The notes under the pieces: generated by a model | The model's input: only the letters and a program-made list of their open reading frames with translations | What the model was told of the DNA's origin: nothing | The model's database searches: none | From: CAIVSN01 sp036171455 | GTDB lineage: Bacteria; Patescibacteriota; Gracilibacteria; BD1-5; UBA2023 | Length of the DNA: 15,163 nt | Assembly (NCBI GenBank): GCA_036171455.1 | Contig: JAVHRB010000033.1 | Coordinates: forward strand, 1 to 15,163 | Direction of reading: 5' to 3' | Program-made: the position numbers and the translations under genes | Part shown: positions 6,909-14,372 of the stretch, one piece after another | How the letters are laid out: each line of letters starts with the position of its first letter | How positions within the stretch are numbered: position 1 is the stretch's first letter

Positions 6909-7640
6909 ATGAAGCGCTCCAATCGGTTCGATATGGTGGCATTTGAAGAGAAAGTAGAACGTTTTCTCATTTCTCTTGAGATTCCATACAAAGACCTTTC
7001 CCGATATCCGATAGCCTTTTTCCATCGGTCGGTACTTAACGAGCTCAATCTGCCAGAGAGTAATGAACGGGTGGAATTTCTCGGTGATGCGGTATTAGAA
7101 GTAATAGTGACGGAATATCTATTCCTCACCTTTCCATCGTACCAAGAGGGGCAATTGACGGATATTCGTTCTGCGCTCGTCCGGGGTCGGAATCTTGCGG
7201 ACGTTGCTCTCAAACTCTGACTCCAAAATATCATTTTGCTTTCTCGCGGAGAAACTCAGGCAGGGGGGAATGAAAATCCCTATATTCTCGCGAACACCTT
7301 TGAATCGTTGCTTGGGGTTATATATCTCGATCTTGGCATGGAAATGGCAAAAAAATTCGTGAACGAACATATTCTTTCCACCCTTTCTGGAATTTTAGCC
7401 GGAGAACTGCATATCGATCCAAAATCCAACCTGCAAGAAATCATCCAGGCGGTGCATTTTGTCACCCCACATTATGAATTACTCTCAGAAACTGGAGCAG
7501 ATCATGATAAAGTTTATACGGTTGGAGTCTATCTCAAGGATACTATTATTGGAGAAGGTACGGGGACGAGTAAGAAAAAAGCTCAGTCTTGTGCGGCGGA
7601 GAATGCTTTGGAACGAAAGACGGAGTGGTATAGGAAATAA
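6909..7640 (+). CDS. rnc: Ribonuclease III (one TGA-Gly codon)
   Basis: A dsRNA-specific endonuclease for rRNA and mRNA processing, 243 aa. TGA at 7218-7220 (Gly104) splits it in the standard code. The signature block NERVEFLGDAVLEV carries Glu53, Glu56 and Asp60. The second acidic block reads ANTFESLLGVIYLD, with Glu132 present but Asn129 where E. coli has catalytic Asp114. A dsRNA-binding domain follows from about residue 170 (SNLQEIIQ to KKKAQSCAAENALE). It starts 9 bp after nusB and ends in TAA. ATG 6909 is preferred over the TTG two codons upstream. Convergent with the ZIP gene. Confidence 0.95.
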
Positions 7641-7690
7641 AATATTTCTTCATTTGATACGGTGAAATCTGAAGTGAAATATACCCTAGT

Positions 7691-7740
7691 ACATTGAACG
7701 AGAAGGGAAAAAAGAGATATGGAGTTCTCGTTCTGAATGT
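7691..7740. terminator. Hairpin between convergent rnc and ZIP genes
   Basis: GAACGAGAA (7696-7704) pairs perfectly with TTCTCGTTC (7725-7733), and ACATT / GAATGT extends the stem past a 2-nt bulge, around a 20-nt loop. It is not followed by a long T-tract, so it is not a classic terminator. Its position between convergent stops suggests a role in 3'-end formation or mRNA stability. Confidence 0.45.
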
Positions 7741-7744
7741 ATGA

Positions 7745-8461
7745 TTATGCACTAAAGAAGTGGCTGATAATAGGAATGCATCCACCTACAAAAAACCCAA
7801 CGACCCCCAAGGGGTTCTTTGAATGTTGTTTTAATTCCGGCAAGAGATCCGAAGCTCCTATATAGAGGAGCGTTCCCCCCGCAAATGCCAATACATACGG
7901 TGCGAAACTTCCAAGAGGAAACAAACTGATGATCAGTGCACCAAAACCGAGTGAACCTGCGAATAGGGAGAAAAGTCAAAATTTTTGACGACGGTTGAAG
8001 TGTGAATGTTGTGCTATGGCTGCAAGAGAGAGCGAAACAGGAATTTGATGCAGGATAACCCCGGTAGTCACTATAATCCCCAAAGCGGGAGTAATTCAAA
8101 AAGTACTCATGATGGCGACCCCGTCAAAAAACGTATGAACGTACAATCCTCCAAAATTCCAGATGGATTTTTTGGAGTGTTCGTGCGAATGTGCGTCATC
8201 ATGTCCTTCGTGTGGATGGGTACATTGGAAATAGTCGAGCAAGAATACGACGCAGAATCCAATAAAAAAAACAATTCCGGCAGTTTTCCCTACTCCGCTC
8301 GCTTCGGGAAGTACATCGGTAAGTGATATACTGGTCATCATTCCAGACCCGAGCCCAATGAGAATATGAACGGATTTTTTGGAGAGCGGAGTGCGTGTGA
8401 AGGCTCAACCAACAAGGGAAGAGAGTATAGCGATCGTAACTGCGAGAATTGGAGTAAACAT
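7745..8461 (-). CDS. ZIP-family divalent metal transporter (three TGA-Gly codons)
   Basis: The 238-aa code-25 frame starts at ATG 8461 and ends at TAA 7745-7747, with TGA at 8405-8407 (Gly19), 8096-8098 (Gly122) and 7976-7978 (Gly162). ZIP permeases import Zn or Fe across the inner membrane. The features seen are about eight helices, a His-rich cytoplasmic loop between helices 3 and 4 (residues 82-95, HPHEGHDDAHSHEH), the helix-4 metal site His109...Asp113 in HTFFDGVAI, and the helix-5 site His138 in HQIPVSLSL. Helix 5 usually reads HExP; here Glu is replaced by Gln139. The C-terminal helices (GGTLLYIGASDLLPEL) also fit ZIP. It is divergent from rpmH. The predicted transcription start falls on the start codon. 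Confidence 0.92.
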
Positions 8462-8467
8462 GGTCGC

Positions 8468-8495
8468 ACTATATCCAAGAGGGGATATTTGTAAA
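8468..8495 (-). promoter_or_regulatory. Promoter of the ZIP gene, predicted leaderless
   Basis: On the reverse strand, TTTACA (8490-8495) and TATAGT (8468-8473) are 16 bp apart. Transcription would begin about 7 nt past the -10, at 8461-8462, which is the A of the ATG. There is no room for a ribosome-binding site. Confidence 0.6.
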
Positions 8496-8501
8496 TTTTT
8501 C

Positions 8502-8622
8502 AGAAACCTCCGAAAAACACGAACTCCTCGTCAATTTCCCGTTCCTCCCTCAACGTACTATCGTACGCCTCGCTACGGTACTCAAATTTGACTTCGGATT
8601 TCTTTGTTTTTCGGAGGTTTCT
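8502..8622. repeat. 121-bp element with 17-bp perfect terminal inverted repeats
   Basis: AGAAACCTCCGAAAAAC (8502-8518) and GTTTTTCGGAGGTTTCT (8606-8622) are exact reverse complements 87 bp apart. The interior has a smaller dyad, GTAC-tat-CGTA ... TACG-GTAC (about 8558-8582), and no coding frame. It lies between the divergent promoters of ZIP and rpmH. It could be a MITE-like insertion or a large structured regulatory region. It shares no obvious sequence with the repeat at 481-640. Confidence 0.65.
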
Positions 8623-8633
8623 CTAATTTCACT

Positions 8634-8661
8634 TTGACTTAATCGAACTTCTCCCTATCAT
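8634..8661 (+). promoter_or_regulatory. Promoter of rpmH-rnpA-yidC
   Basis: TTGACT (8634-8639) and TATCAT (8656-8661) have a 16-bp spacer. The predicted start near 8668 leaves about a 16-nt leader before the rpmH ATG at 8684. The -35 lies only 11 bp outside the 121-bp inverted-repeat element. Confidence 0.7.
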
Positions 8662-8683
8662 TCCCGCATTCTTTTTTTAGTAT

Positions 8684-8959
8684 ATGATTGGAAAATTCAA
8701 AAAGCGAAAGCGACTCCGAATTCACGGATTCCTTCAGAGAATGTCTACCAAAGGTGGGGCAAAGGTTATTGCTGCGCGTCGACGGAAAGGTCGACACGTA
8801 TTGTCAGTAAGCTATCCGAACCGATTTAAAATGACCAACGGAAAGTCAAAAATGCACATTGTTGCCGGAGGATCCGCACGTGTAGTACGATATCCTGGTT
8901 CCAACGAAAAATTTCGACCGGATACCAATCGTGAAGGTTCTGCTGTGACTGCTGAATAA
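8684..8959 (+). CDS. rpmH: Large ribosomal subunit protein bL34 with C-terminal extension
   Basis: bL34 is normally about 44-46 residues. Residues 5-41 here carry the family pattern: basic start, HGFLQRMSTKGGAKVI, then RRRKGRHVLS. The gene continues for about 50 further residues (to 91 aa, TAA stop) with a basic, Gly/Ser-containing tail (NRFKMTNGKSKMHIVAGG...). The first base-rich segment is a few residues shorter than usual. It is first in the classic rpmH-rnpA-yidC order. dnaA is not next to it here. The bL34 identity is firm; the extension has no recognised domain. Confidence 0.9.
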   Translation: MIGKFKKRKRLRIHGFLQRMSTKGGAKVIAARRRKGRHVLSVSYPNRFKMTNGKSKMHIVAGGSARVVRYPGSNEKFRPDTNREGSAVTAE

Positions 8960-9000
8960 TTCTTACTTGGTTCAGAATTTATTTTGGACCGTCAGAAGGC

Positions 9001-9339
9001 ATGATAGCAAAACAATACCGACTCAAAGAATCTCAAATAGGAAAGGTTTTACGTTATAAAAAACCTTTCTTTTCGAATATGCTCGTGGCGAACGTTGCAC
9101 AAAACCGGCTTGAATATCCAAGATTTGCCCTTATCCTGTCGGGGAAGGTAGCAAAAACGAGCGTTGATCGGAATTTTTATCGCCGGATGTTGTACGATAT
9201 CTGTGGTGAATTCCTCGGGAAAATTTCTGGCGATATCGTATTTGTTGCCAAGAAATGAACCGTATTGTTACGAAAAGACGAAGCCTGCGTTCAAAAATTC
9301 TCTCAGGATCTCCGGGTTCTGATACAAAAAATCCAATAA
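9001..9339 (+). CDS. rnpA: Ribonuclease P protein component (one TGA-Gly codon)
   Basis: The protein cofactor of RNase P, which helps the RNA subunit mature tRNA 5' ends. The code-25 frame is 112 aa, the usual family length. The in-frame TGA at 9256-9258 (Gly86) follows the conserved DIVFVAKK strand and would otherwise remove the last 27 residues. The family's RNR-type motif is present as DRNFYRRML, preceded by the usual strand (RFALILSGKVAKTSV). It starts 41 bp after rpmH and ends in TAA 8 bp before yidC. The yidD gene often found between rnpA and yidC is absent. Confidence 0.9.
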
Positions 9340-9347
9340 CTTTTCCC

Positions 9348-10595
9348 ATGAAAGACCGATTCCTCAATGTACTCCTTGTTACTTTTGTTTTTTTACTGGC
9401 ACTCAATCTCTTTTTGCCGAAACCGCAAAAAGTCGTAGAAGCTAGCGATGCCACATTCTCCCTTTCCAAGGCTTCCGTTGTGGTTCCAAACTATCCGGTA
9501 ATCACTTTGAAAAATCCAACGAATGTTCCTGTCTCATTCAATACCTGTCGGGATCTCATCATTCTCAAGGACCTTAAGACGGTAAAAATCGACATGGCCG
9601 CGCAAGCGTTCTGCAAAGATATTTCTGTCGCACCAAAAACTGAAACGGCATTGGATATTTCCGAACTTTCTGCATTATTCGTCCAACCGGGGAATATCGG
9701 TTTTAAGCTCGTTTCGGGAGACAAAGAAATCACTGCGAACATCACCGTTCAGGACCGCAGTTGGATCCGGTCGTTTATGGCTACCGCTTTTTATGCGCCG
9801 ATTCTCAATTTTTTCGTGGCTATCCTGCACTATCTCCCGAACCACAGTTTGGGATTTGCCATTATTATCATCACCATAATCGTTCGGCTTATCCTATTGG
9901 TACCACAACATCACATGATGGTGAGTACCCGGAAAATGCAGGAAATTCAACCCAAAATCAAGGAACTCCAAACCAAACACAAATCTGATCAAGCAAAAAT
10001 GGGAATGGAACTCATGGAACTCTATAAAAGAGAAAAAGTAAACCCTCTTGGATCGTGCCTTCCACTCCTCATTCAGACTCCGATTCTTATTGTGCTCTAT
10101 TGGGTACTTTCGTCCATTCAAGACCATAGCAATTATTATTATTTGTACCCCTTCTTCCAAACTTTTGAAGTTTCAAAAATTAACCATTTGTTTCTTGGAA
10201 TGGATCTTTTAGCCATTGGGGGAGTAGCAGCAATCCTGCTTTGAGCCGTGGTTTGAGTGACTCAATTTCTCCAAATTTGGCTTTCCCAAAGGAGATCCGT
10301 ACCGCTCCCGGTAGTCAAGCCAGAAGACCGAGACCCGAATTCGATTATGCCGGACCCGCAGATGATGAACAAATTCATGCTCTATGTTCTGCCGTTTATT
10401 ATCGGTATTTCCGTGTTTTATTTTCCTATTGGAGTAGGAATATATTGGTTTATTGGAACGCTTTTTATGCTCGTACAGCAAGCGGTAGTAAATCAAGTCC
10501 TCGAATCCGAAAAGAAAAAAGGAGAAATCATCCTTCCGGATACTTCTACTATAAGACAAAAGAAATCCAAAAAAGGAACGGTAATCGAGGGGTAA
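9348..10595 (+). CDS. yidC: Membrane protein insertase YidC/Oxa1 (two TGA-Gly codons)
   Basis: YidC inserts and folds inner-membrane proteins with or without SecYEG. The protein is 415 aa from ATG 9348 to TAA 10593-10595, with TGA at 10242-10244 (Gly299) and 10254-10256 (Gly303), four codons apart in one membrane helix. A first helix (residues ~5-23) and an extracytoplasmic domain of ~130 residues are followed by the conserved Oxa1 core. That core has a helix pair with the hydrophilic-groove Arg (IIVRLILLVPQ), a charged cytoplasmic hairpin (KMQEIQPKIKELQTKHK), the KVNPLGSCLPLLIQTPI block, and two final helices (GISVFYFPIGVGIYW). ATG 9348 is chosen because it opens directly into the first TM helix and lies after the rnpA stop. 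Confidence 0.96.
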
Positions 10596-10604
10596 TCAAA
10601 CCGT

Positions 10605-11210
10605 ATGAAAACGCTCATTATACTCCATGGTGGTGAATCTTGGATGAATCAAGAATCCTATATTGATTTTTTAAAAAACGATTACCGGATTGAGGCGTTC
10701 CAACCGGTAGATCTTCTCTTATCCATCGGTTGGAAAGAAACTTTGCGCAACAAAGCATACACACTCGGTTGGACGGTGTTTTTTCCGTCATTTCCCTGCA
10801 AACATAATGCGAAGTATTCGGAATGGAAAATTATTCTTGACCGGCTTCTTGCAATGATTCCTATTGAGAATGAAATAACGTTTGTCGGGCATTCACTCTG
10901 AGGGAATTTCATAATCAAGTATTTGGCGGAGACGGATACTTCCGACCGAAAGATTTCTGCCGTTCATCTCGTGGCTGCTTGTTATGGAAACGGGTCTTTT
11001 TCTGAGCCCTCGATTGAGGGTTGGAATCGGCTTTCATGATGTGCCGAAACTATTCATATCTGGCAATCGCGAGATGATATGGTCGTGCCAATAGAATTAT
11101 CGGAGTATATCCGGGGCAAATTGCCAGGCTCGGAATATCATATTTTTGAGACGGGCGGGCATTTTCGGATACCGGAGTTTTTGGAGTTGGAGGGGGAGAT
11201 TATTGGATAA
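10605..11210 (+). CDS. Alpha/beta hydrolase, RBBP9/YdeN-like serine hydrolase (two TGA-Gly codons)
   Basis: A 201-aa cytoplasmic protein from ATG 10605 to TAA 11208-11210. The nucleophile elbow is GHSLGG at residues 95-100, with Ser97 as nucleophile and Gly99 encoded by TGA (10899-10901). A second TGA (11037-11039) gives Gly145. The rest of the triad is visible: an acid in SRDDMVVP (Asp157/158) and His186 in ETGGHF. The N-terminal ILHGGES supplies the oxyanion-hole HGG-type segment. Small size, the D-x-V-P block and a H-F after GG fit the RBBP9/YdeN group of small serine hydrolases. The substrate is unknown. It starts 9 bp after yidC, so probably the last gene of the rpmH operon. Confidence 0.88.
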
Positions 11211-11220
11211 TTTCTATTGG

Positions 11221-11301
11221 GTATACTACCAAATTAACCTAACTCCATATCCTCCCGGTCACGCTCGCGGGAAGTACTGCGATTTACGTTAATTTAGTAT
11301 A
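11221..11301 (-). repeat. MITE-like inverted-repeat element, copy B (short form)
   Basis: An ~80-bp element whose reverse strand matches copy A (481-640): 53 of 55 bases on one arm and 26 of 28 on the other. It lacks the ~76-bp centre of copy A. The ends TATACTACCAAATTAAC and GTTAATTTAGTATA are inverted repeats with a 2-base gap. The centre CCCGGTCACGCTCGCGGG can form a hairpin. It lies immediately downstream of the hydrolase gene (10 bp after its stop). Confidence 0.75.
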
Positions 11302-11386
11302 AAAACCATGATTTCTGGGAGTATTCAAAAGCTGATCAAAAATTTGAATACAATCTCGAAAGCATGGGATTTTTCTCCCTTTAAGT

Positions 11387-11416
11387 GTCGTTTCGAAAAC
11401 TCGAAACGACTTTTTT
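11387..11416 (+). terminator. Strong intrinsic terminator
   Basis: GTCGTTTCGA (11387-11396) and TCGAAACGAC (11401-11410) form a perfect 10-bp stem around AAAC, followed by six T. It is the strongest forward terminator in the window and lies 177 bp past the hydrolase stop. It ends either the rpmH operon or a separate short transcript. Confidence 0.85.
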
Positions 11417-11504
11417 GTGACTTTTTTCCCCGAATTACGTATTACATTTCAGAAGCCATACAAAAACACACGGTTTCCACCATATTTCCCTAATTCCCTT
11501 CTAT

Positions 11505-13790
11505 ATGAAGAAATTACTTTCCTTCGTTCTCCTCATGCTCCTGGGGGTTCCGAATTGGATTTTCGCCGGAGAAGCAACCGCGGGCAAAGAAATCCCTTTC
11601 GACCAAATCACCCAGGGGGAACTCGTTACCGTCGAATGAGGCATGACCGATCCGAACGCGTTCTCTCATGAGGATGCGGGCCAAGTCATAGCGCTTCCAC
11701 TCAAACATACCACGGTGGAATCCGAGATTTCCGGATTTGTGGCTCGGACCTACGTGACCCAGGAATTCCAGAACCCGTACAAAAACCCAATCGAGGCTAC
11801 GTACAATTTCCCACTTCCGCACGAAGCGAGCGTCGACAGCATGGAAATGCAAATCGGTGACAAAAAAATCGTCGGAAAAATCGATACCCGAAAAGCGGCT
11901 GAACAAAAATACGAGGAAGCGAAACGAAACGGCCAAACTGCCGCGCTTCTCAACCAAGAACGTCCGAATATCTTCACTCAGAAGGTGGCGAACATCATGC
12001 CCGGTGATTCCATTAAGATCAAAATTTCCTATTTTGAGGTCGTGAAGTACGAAAACGGGGAATATAACTATGTGTTCCCGATGGTAGTGGGACCGAGATA
12101 CAATCCCGCGAGCGTTGCCGATGCCGGCAATATCACGAGTCCATCCATTCCTGCCGGATACCGTGCAGGTCATACGATAGACGTGAAACTCCATATCGTG
12201 GCAGGAGTGAACATCAAAGGCTTGAAAAGCAATTCCCACGACGTAAATGTCAAAAAAATCAGCGATTCCGAAGCGGAAATCACCCTGAAAGATACCGACA
12301 AAATCCCGAACAAAGACTTTTCCTTTGTTTACAACGTAGCATCGGACGTTCCGCAGATTGGCTTTCTCGCTCATAAAGTCGCGAGCGAGAAGGAATGATA
12401 TTTTGCCCTCGTAGCGGAGCCACAGAAATCTCTGAAGGCATCGGAAATCCGCAATCGTGAAATCGTATTCGTGCTCGACACTTCCGGATCCATGACCGGA
12501 CGGCCGATAGAAACCGTGAAAAAGGCCATGAGAAAGGCGATTTCCAATCTCGGACCGAATGACAGTTTCAACGTATACAATTTCAATACCCAGGTGTACA
12601 CGCTGTTTCCCGCATCAAAGAATGCCGATGAAGCCACGAAAAACGAAGGTTTGAAATTCGTTGAAAATCTCGCGGCAGGCGGGGGAACCATGATGCTTCA
12701 GCCATTCCAGGAAGCGCTCAAGGATAATGGCGCTCACAACGACCGGATGCGCATACTTCTCGGAATGACCGATGGCGACGTGGGAAACGAATCGGAAATC
12801 CTCAAGGCCATATCCTCGGATCTCGGCTCAAACCGTTTGTTCATGCTGGGGGTCGATGCCGCTGCAAACCGTTATCTCATCGATAAAATGGCGGAAAGCG
12901 GAAACGGAAAGGCTACCTATGTCCTCGGAGAAGACGACATCGACAAAAAAGTAGACGAATTCTACAATAATTTTGCTGCCCCCGTACTTACGGATATCAA
13001 AATCGACTGGGATGGACTCAAAGTTTCCGAGGTTCTTCCCGAAAAATTCGCCGACCTGTATGCCGGACAACCGCTCTATGTGTACGGAAAGTATTCTGCC
13101 GGCGCTATGCTCGATTCGCTCGATCGCGAAAGGAATATCAAGATTACCGCGAAACGGGGAAACGAAGATTATGTCCAGACGGTAAAAATGAATTTCAAGA
13201 CCGAGGAAACCGCGAATTCCAGCATTGCTGCCTACTGGGCCCGTCAGAAAATCAATCAAATCTACAAGTCCAACCGGTTCGTCCCAAACGGAAAACTCGA
13301 AGAAGAAGTCACGGCGCTCGGACTCAAGTACTCCATCATGTCGGAATTTACTTCCTTCATCGCGATTGACGATACTATTCGTAATACGACGGGTAAGGTG
13401 GAAACCCAACAAGTTCCCGTATACGAGGTAGAAGGTAAGGATTACCGTGGAATCAACGGAATGGCCGACCAGGCGATGATGAACCAAAAAATGTACGCGC
13501 CCGGAAATAGAGCTGTACAAGGATCTTCAGCACCATCCGCCAGGGGGATTATATGAAACCTGTTTGGAGGATCGAAAAGCGAGGCAAGCAATGACAGTCT
13601 CAAAGGGGTGAGTTCTCCCTCTACGTTCAGCAGTATTGGTGATAGAATTAGCGAAAGAGAGGTACAAAGCAATACCCGGGATTCGTATATAGAACGCGTC
13701 TTGGTTGCAGGAGGAATCATCGGAATCCTGCTCTGACTCGTTTTCCTGGTTATTCGGCTCGTAAAACGGGTACGGAAAGCAAAAAAGTAA
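11505..13790 (+). CDS. Exported VIT / von Willebrand factor A protein with C-terminal TM anchor (four TGA-Gly codons)
   Basis: A 761-aa code-25 protein, ATG 11505 to TAA 13788-13790. TGA codons are Gly45 (11637), Gly298 (12396), Gly684 (13554) and Gly744 (13734). Order of parts: signal peptide (MKKLLSFVLLMLLGV...IFA); VIT domain, residues ~50-190, with the typical FVARTYVTQEF and PLPHEASVDSMEM strands and the TRKAAEQKYEEAK helix; vWA domain from ~320, with a complete-looking MIDAS (Asp325, Ser327, Ser329 in DTSGSM, a GGGTMM loop, and MTDGDVG); a Ser/Asn-rich linker; and one TM helix (GGIIGILLGLVFLVIRL) with a basic tail. VIT plus vWA is the layout of inter-alpha-trypsin inhibitor-like surface proteins, which bind ligands through a metal ion. 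It should face outward, anchored in the membrane. The ECF sigma factor follows 59 bp downstream. Exact role unknown. Confidence 0.93.
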
Positions 13791-13849
13791 TTTTCGAGTT
13801 GAATCTCCCTATAGATGCCGTATCCTCTTTGTATATAACTTTTCCGTTA

Positions 13850-14371
13850 ATGACCAGGGATGAATTCGCGAGCGTCTATGAGGAGTTTTCCCCGAAACTG
13901 TACCGGTATGTTTTCCATCGGGTAGAAGATCAGGCAACTTCCGAGGATCTCGTCTCCCAAGTATTCTTCAAGGCACTGAAAAACCTCGGGAAATTCGATT
14001 TGGAAAAGGGCAGTGTTTCGACCTGGCTCTATTCGATAACCTCGAATGTCGTCATTGACCATTATCGCAAAGATGAAGTCTATGAAACGCTGGATGAATG
14101 CGAAGAAGTTCTCTCATATAATGTCAATCATGGACAGGATATCGACTCGCGAACACGACTGGAAAACGTGGCGGAAATACTCAAAAAACTCCCGTTGCGA
14201 ACCCAGGAAATCATAACGCTTCGGATCTATGAAGAACTCCCGTTTGCTGAGATTGCGAAAATCGTAGGAATCTCGGAATCCTGAGTGAAAATGGGATTTG
14301 CGAGGGGGATTGAAATCATCAAGAATTCCATGAACCTGATTGCCGTCGTTATCGTTTTTTTACTGAAATAA
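13850..14371 (+). CDS. ECF-type sigma-70 factor (one TGA-Gly codon)
   Basis: A 173-aa alternative sigma factor. Region 2 is clear (YEEFSPKLYRYVFHRVED, ATSEDLVSQVFFKAL, then STWLYSITSNVVIDHYRK). Region 4 follows (LKKLPLRTQEIITLRIYEE, then a helix-turn-helix with FAEIAKIVGISES). TGA at 14282-14284 (Gly145) falls in the recognition helix after ISES; without it the last 29 residues are lost. The frame opens upstream at a TTG (13799), but ATG 13850 is preferred because region 2 begins right after it. A TATATA stretch at 13832-13837 could be a -10, which would give a nearly leaderless mRNA, though no -35 matches. Its stop abuts the next gene by one base, as for sigma/anti-sigma pairs. Confidence 0.93.
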
Positions 14372-14372
14372 T

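Larger units (their letters stand above)
11211..11504. other. 294-bp intergenic region before the VIT/vWA gene
   Basis: No supported gene. It contains repeat copy B (11221-11301), a 9-bp hairpin (GTATTCAAA 11321-11329 / TTTGAATAC 11343-11351), and an intrinsic terminator (11387-11416). A 61-codon forward frame (11308-11493) runs straight through the terminator and is not accepted. A weak promoter candidate for the next gene is TTGTGA (11415-11420) and TATTAC (11440-11445) with a 19-bp spacer. Confidence 0.6.

Noticed and set aside
11308..11493. Forward 61-aa frame
   Set aside because: It reads through a strong intrinsic terminator and has no recognisable features.
11514..12374. Reverse 286-aa frame opposite the VIT domain
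   Set aside because: Antisense shadow caused by codon bias; the forward frame has clear VIT and vWA motifs.
12828..13520. Reverse 230-aa frame opposite the vWA domain
   Set aside because: Antisense shadow of a firm gene.
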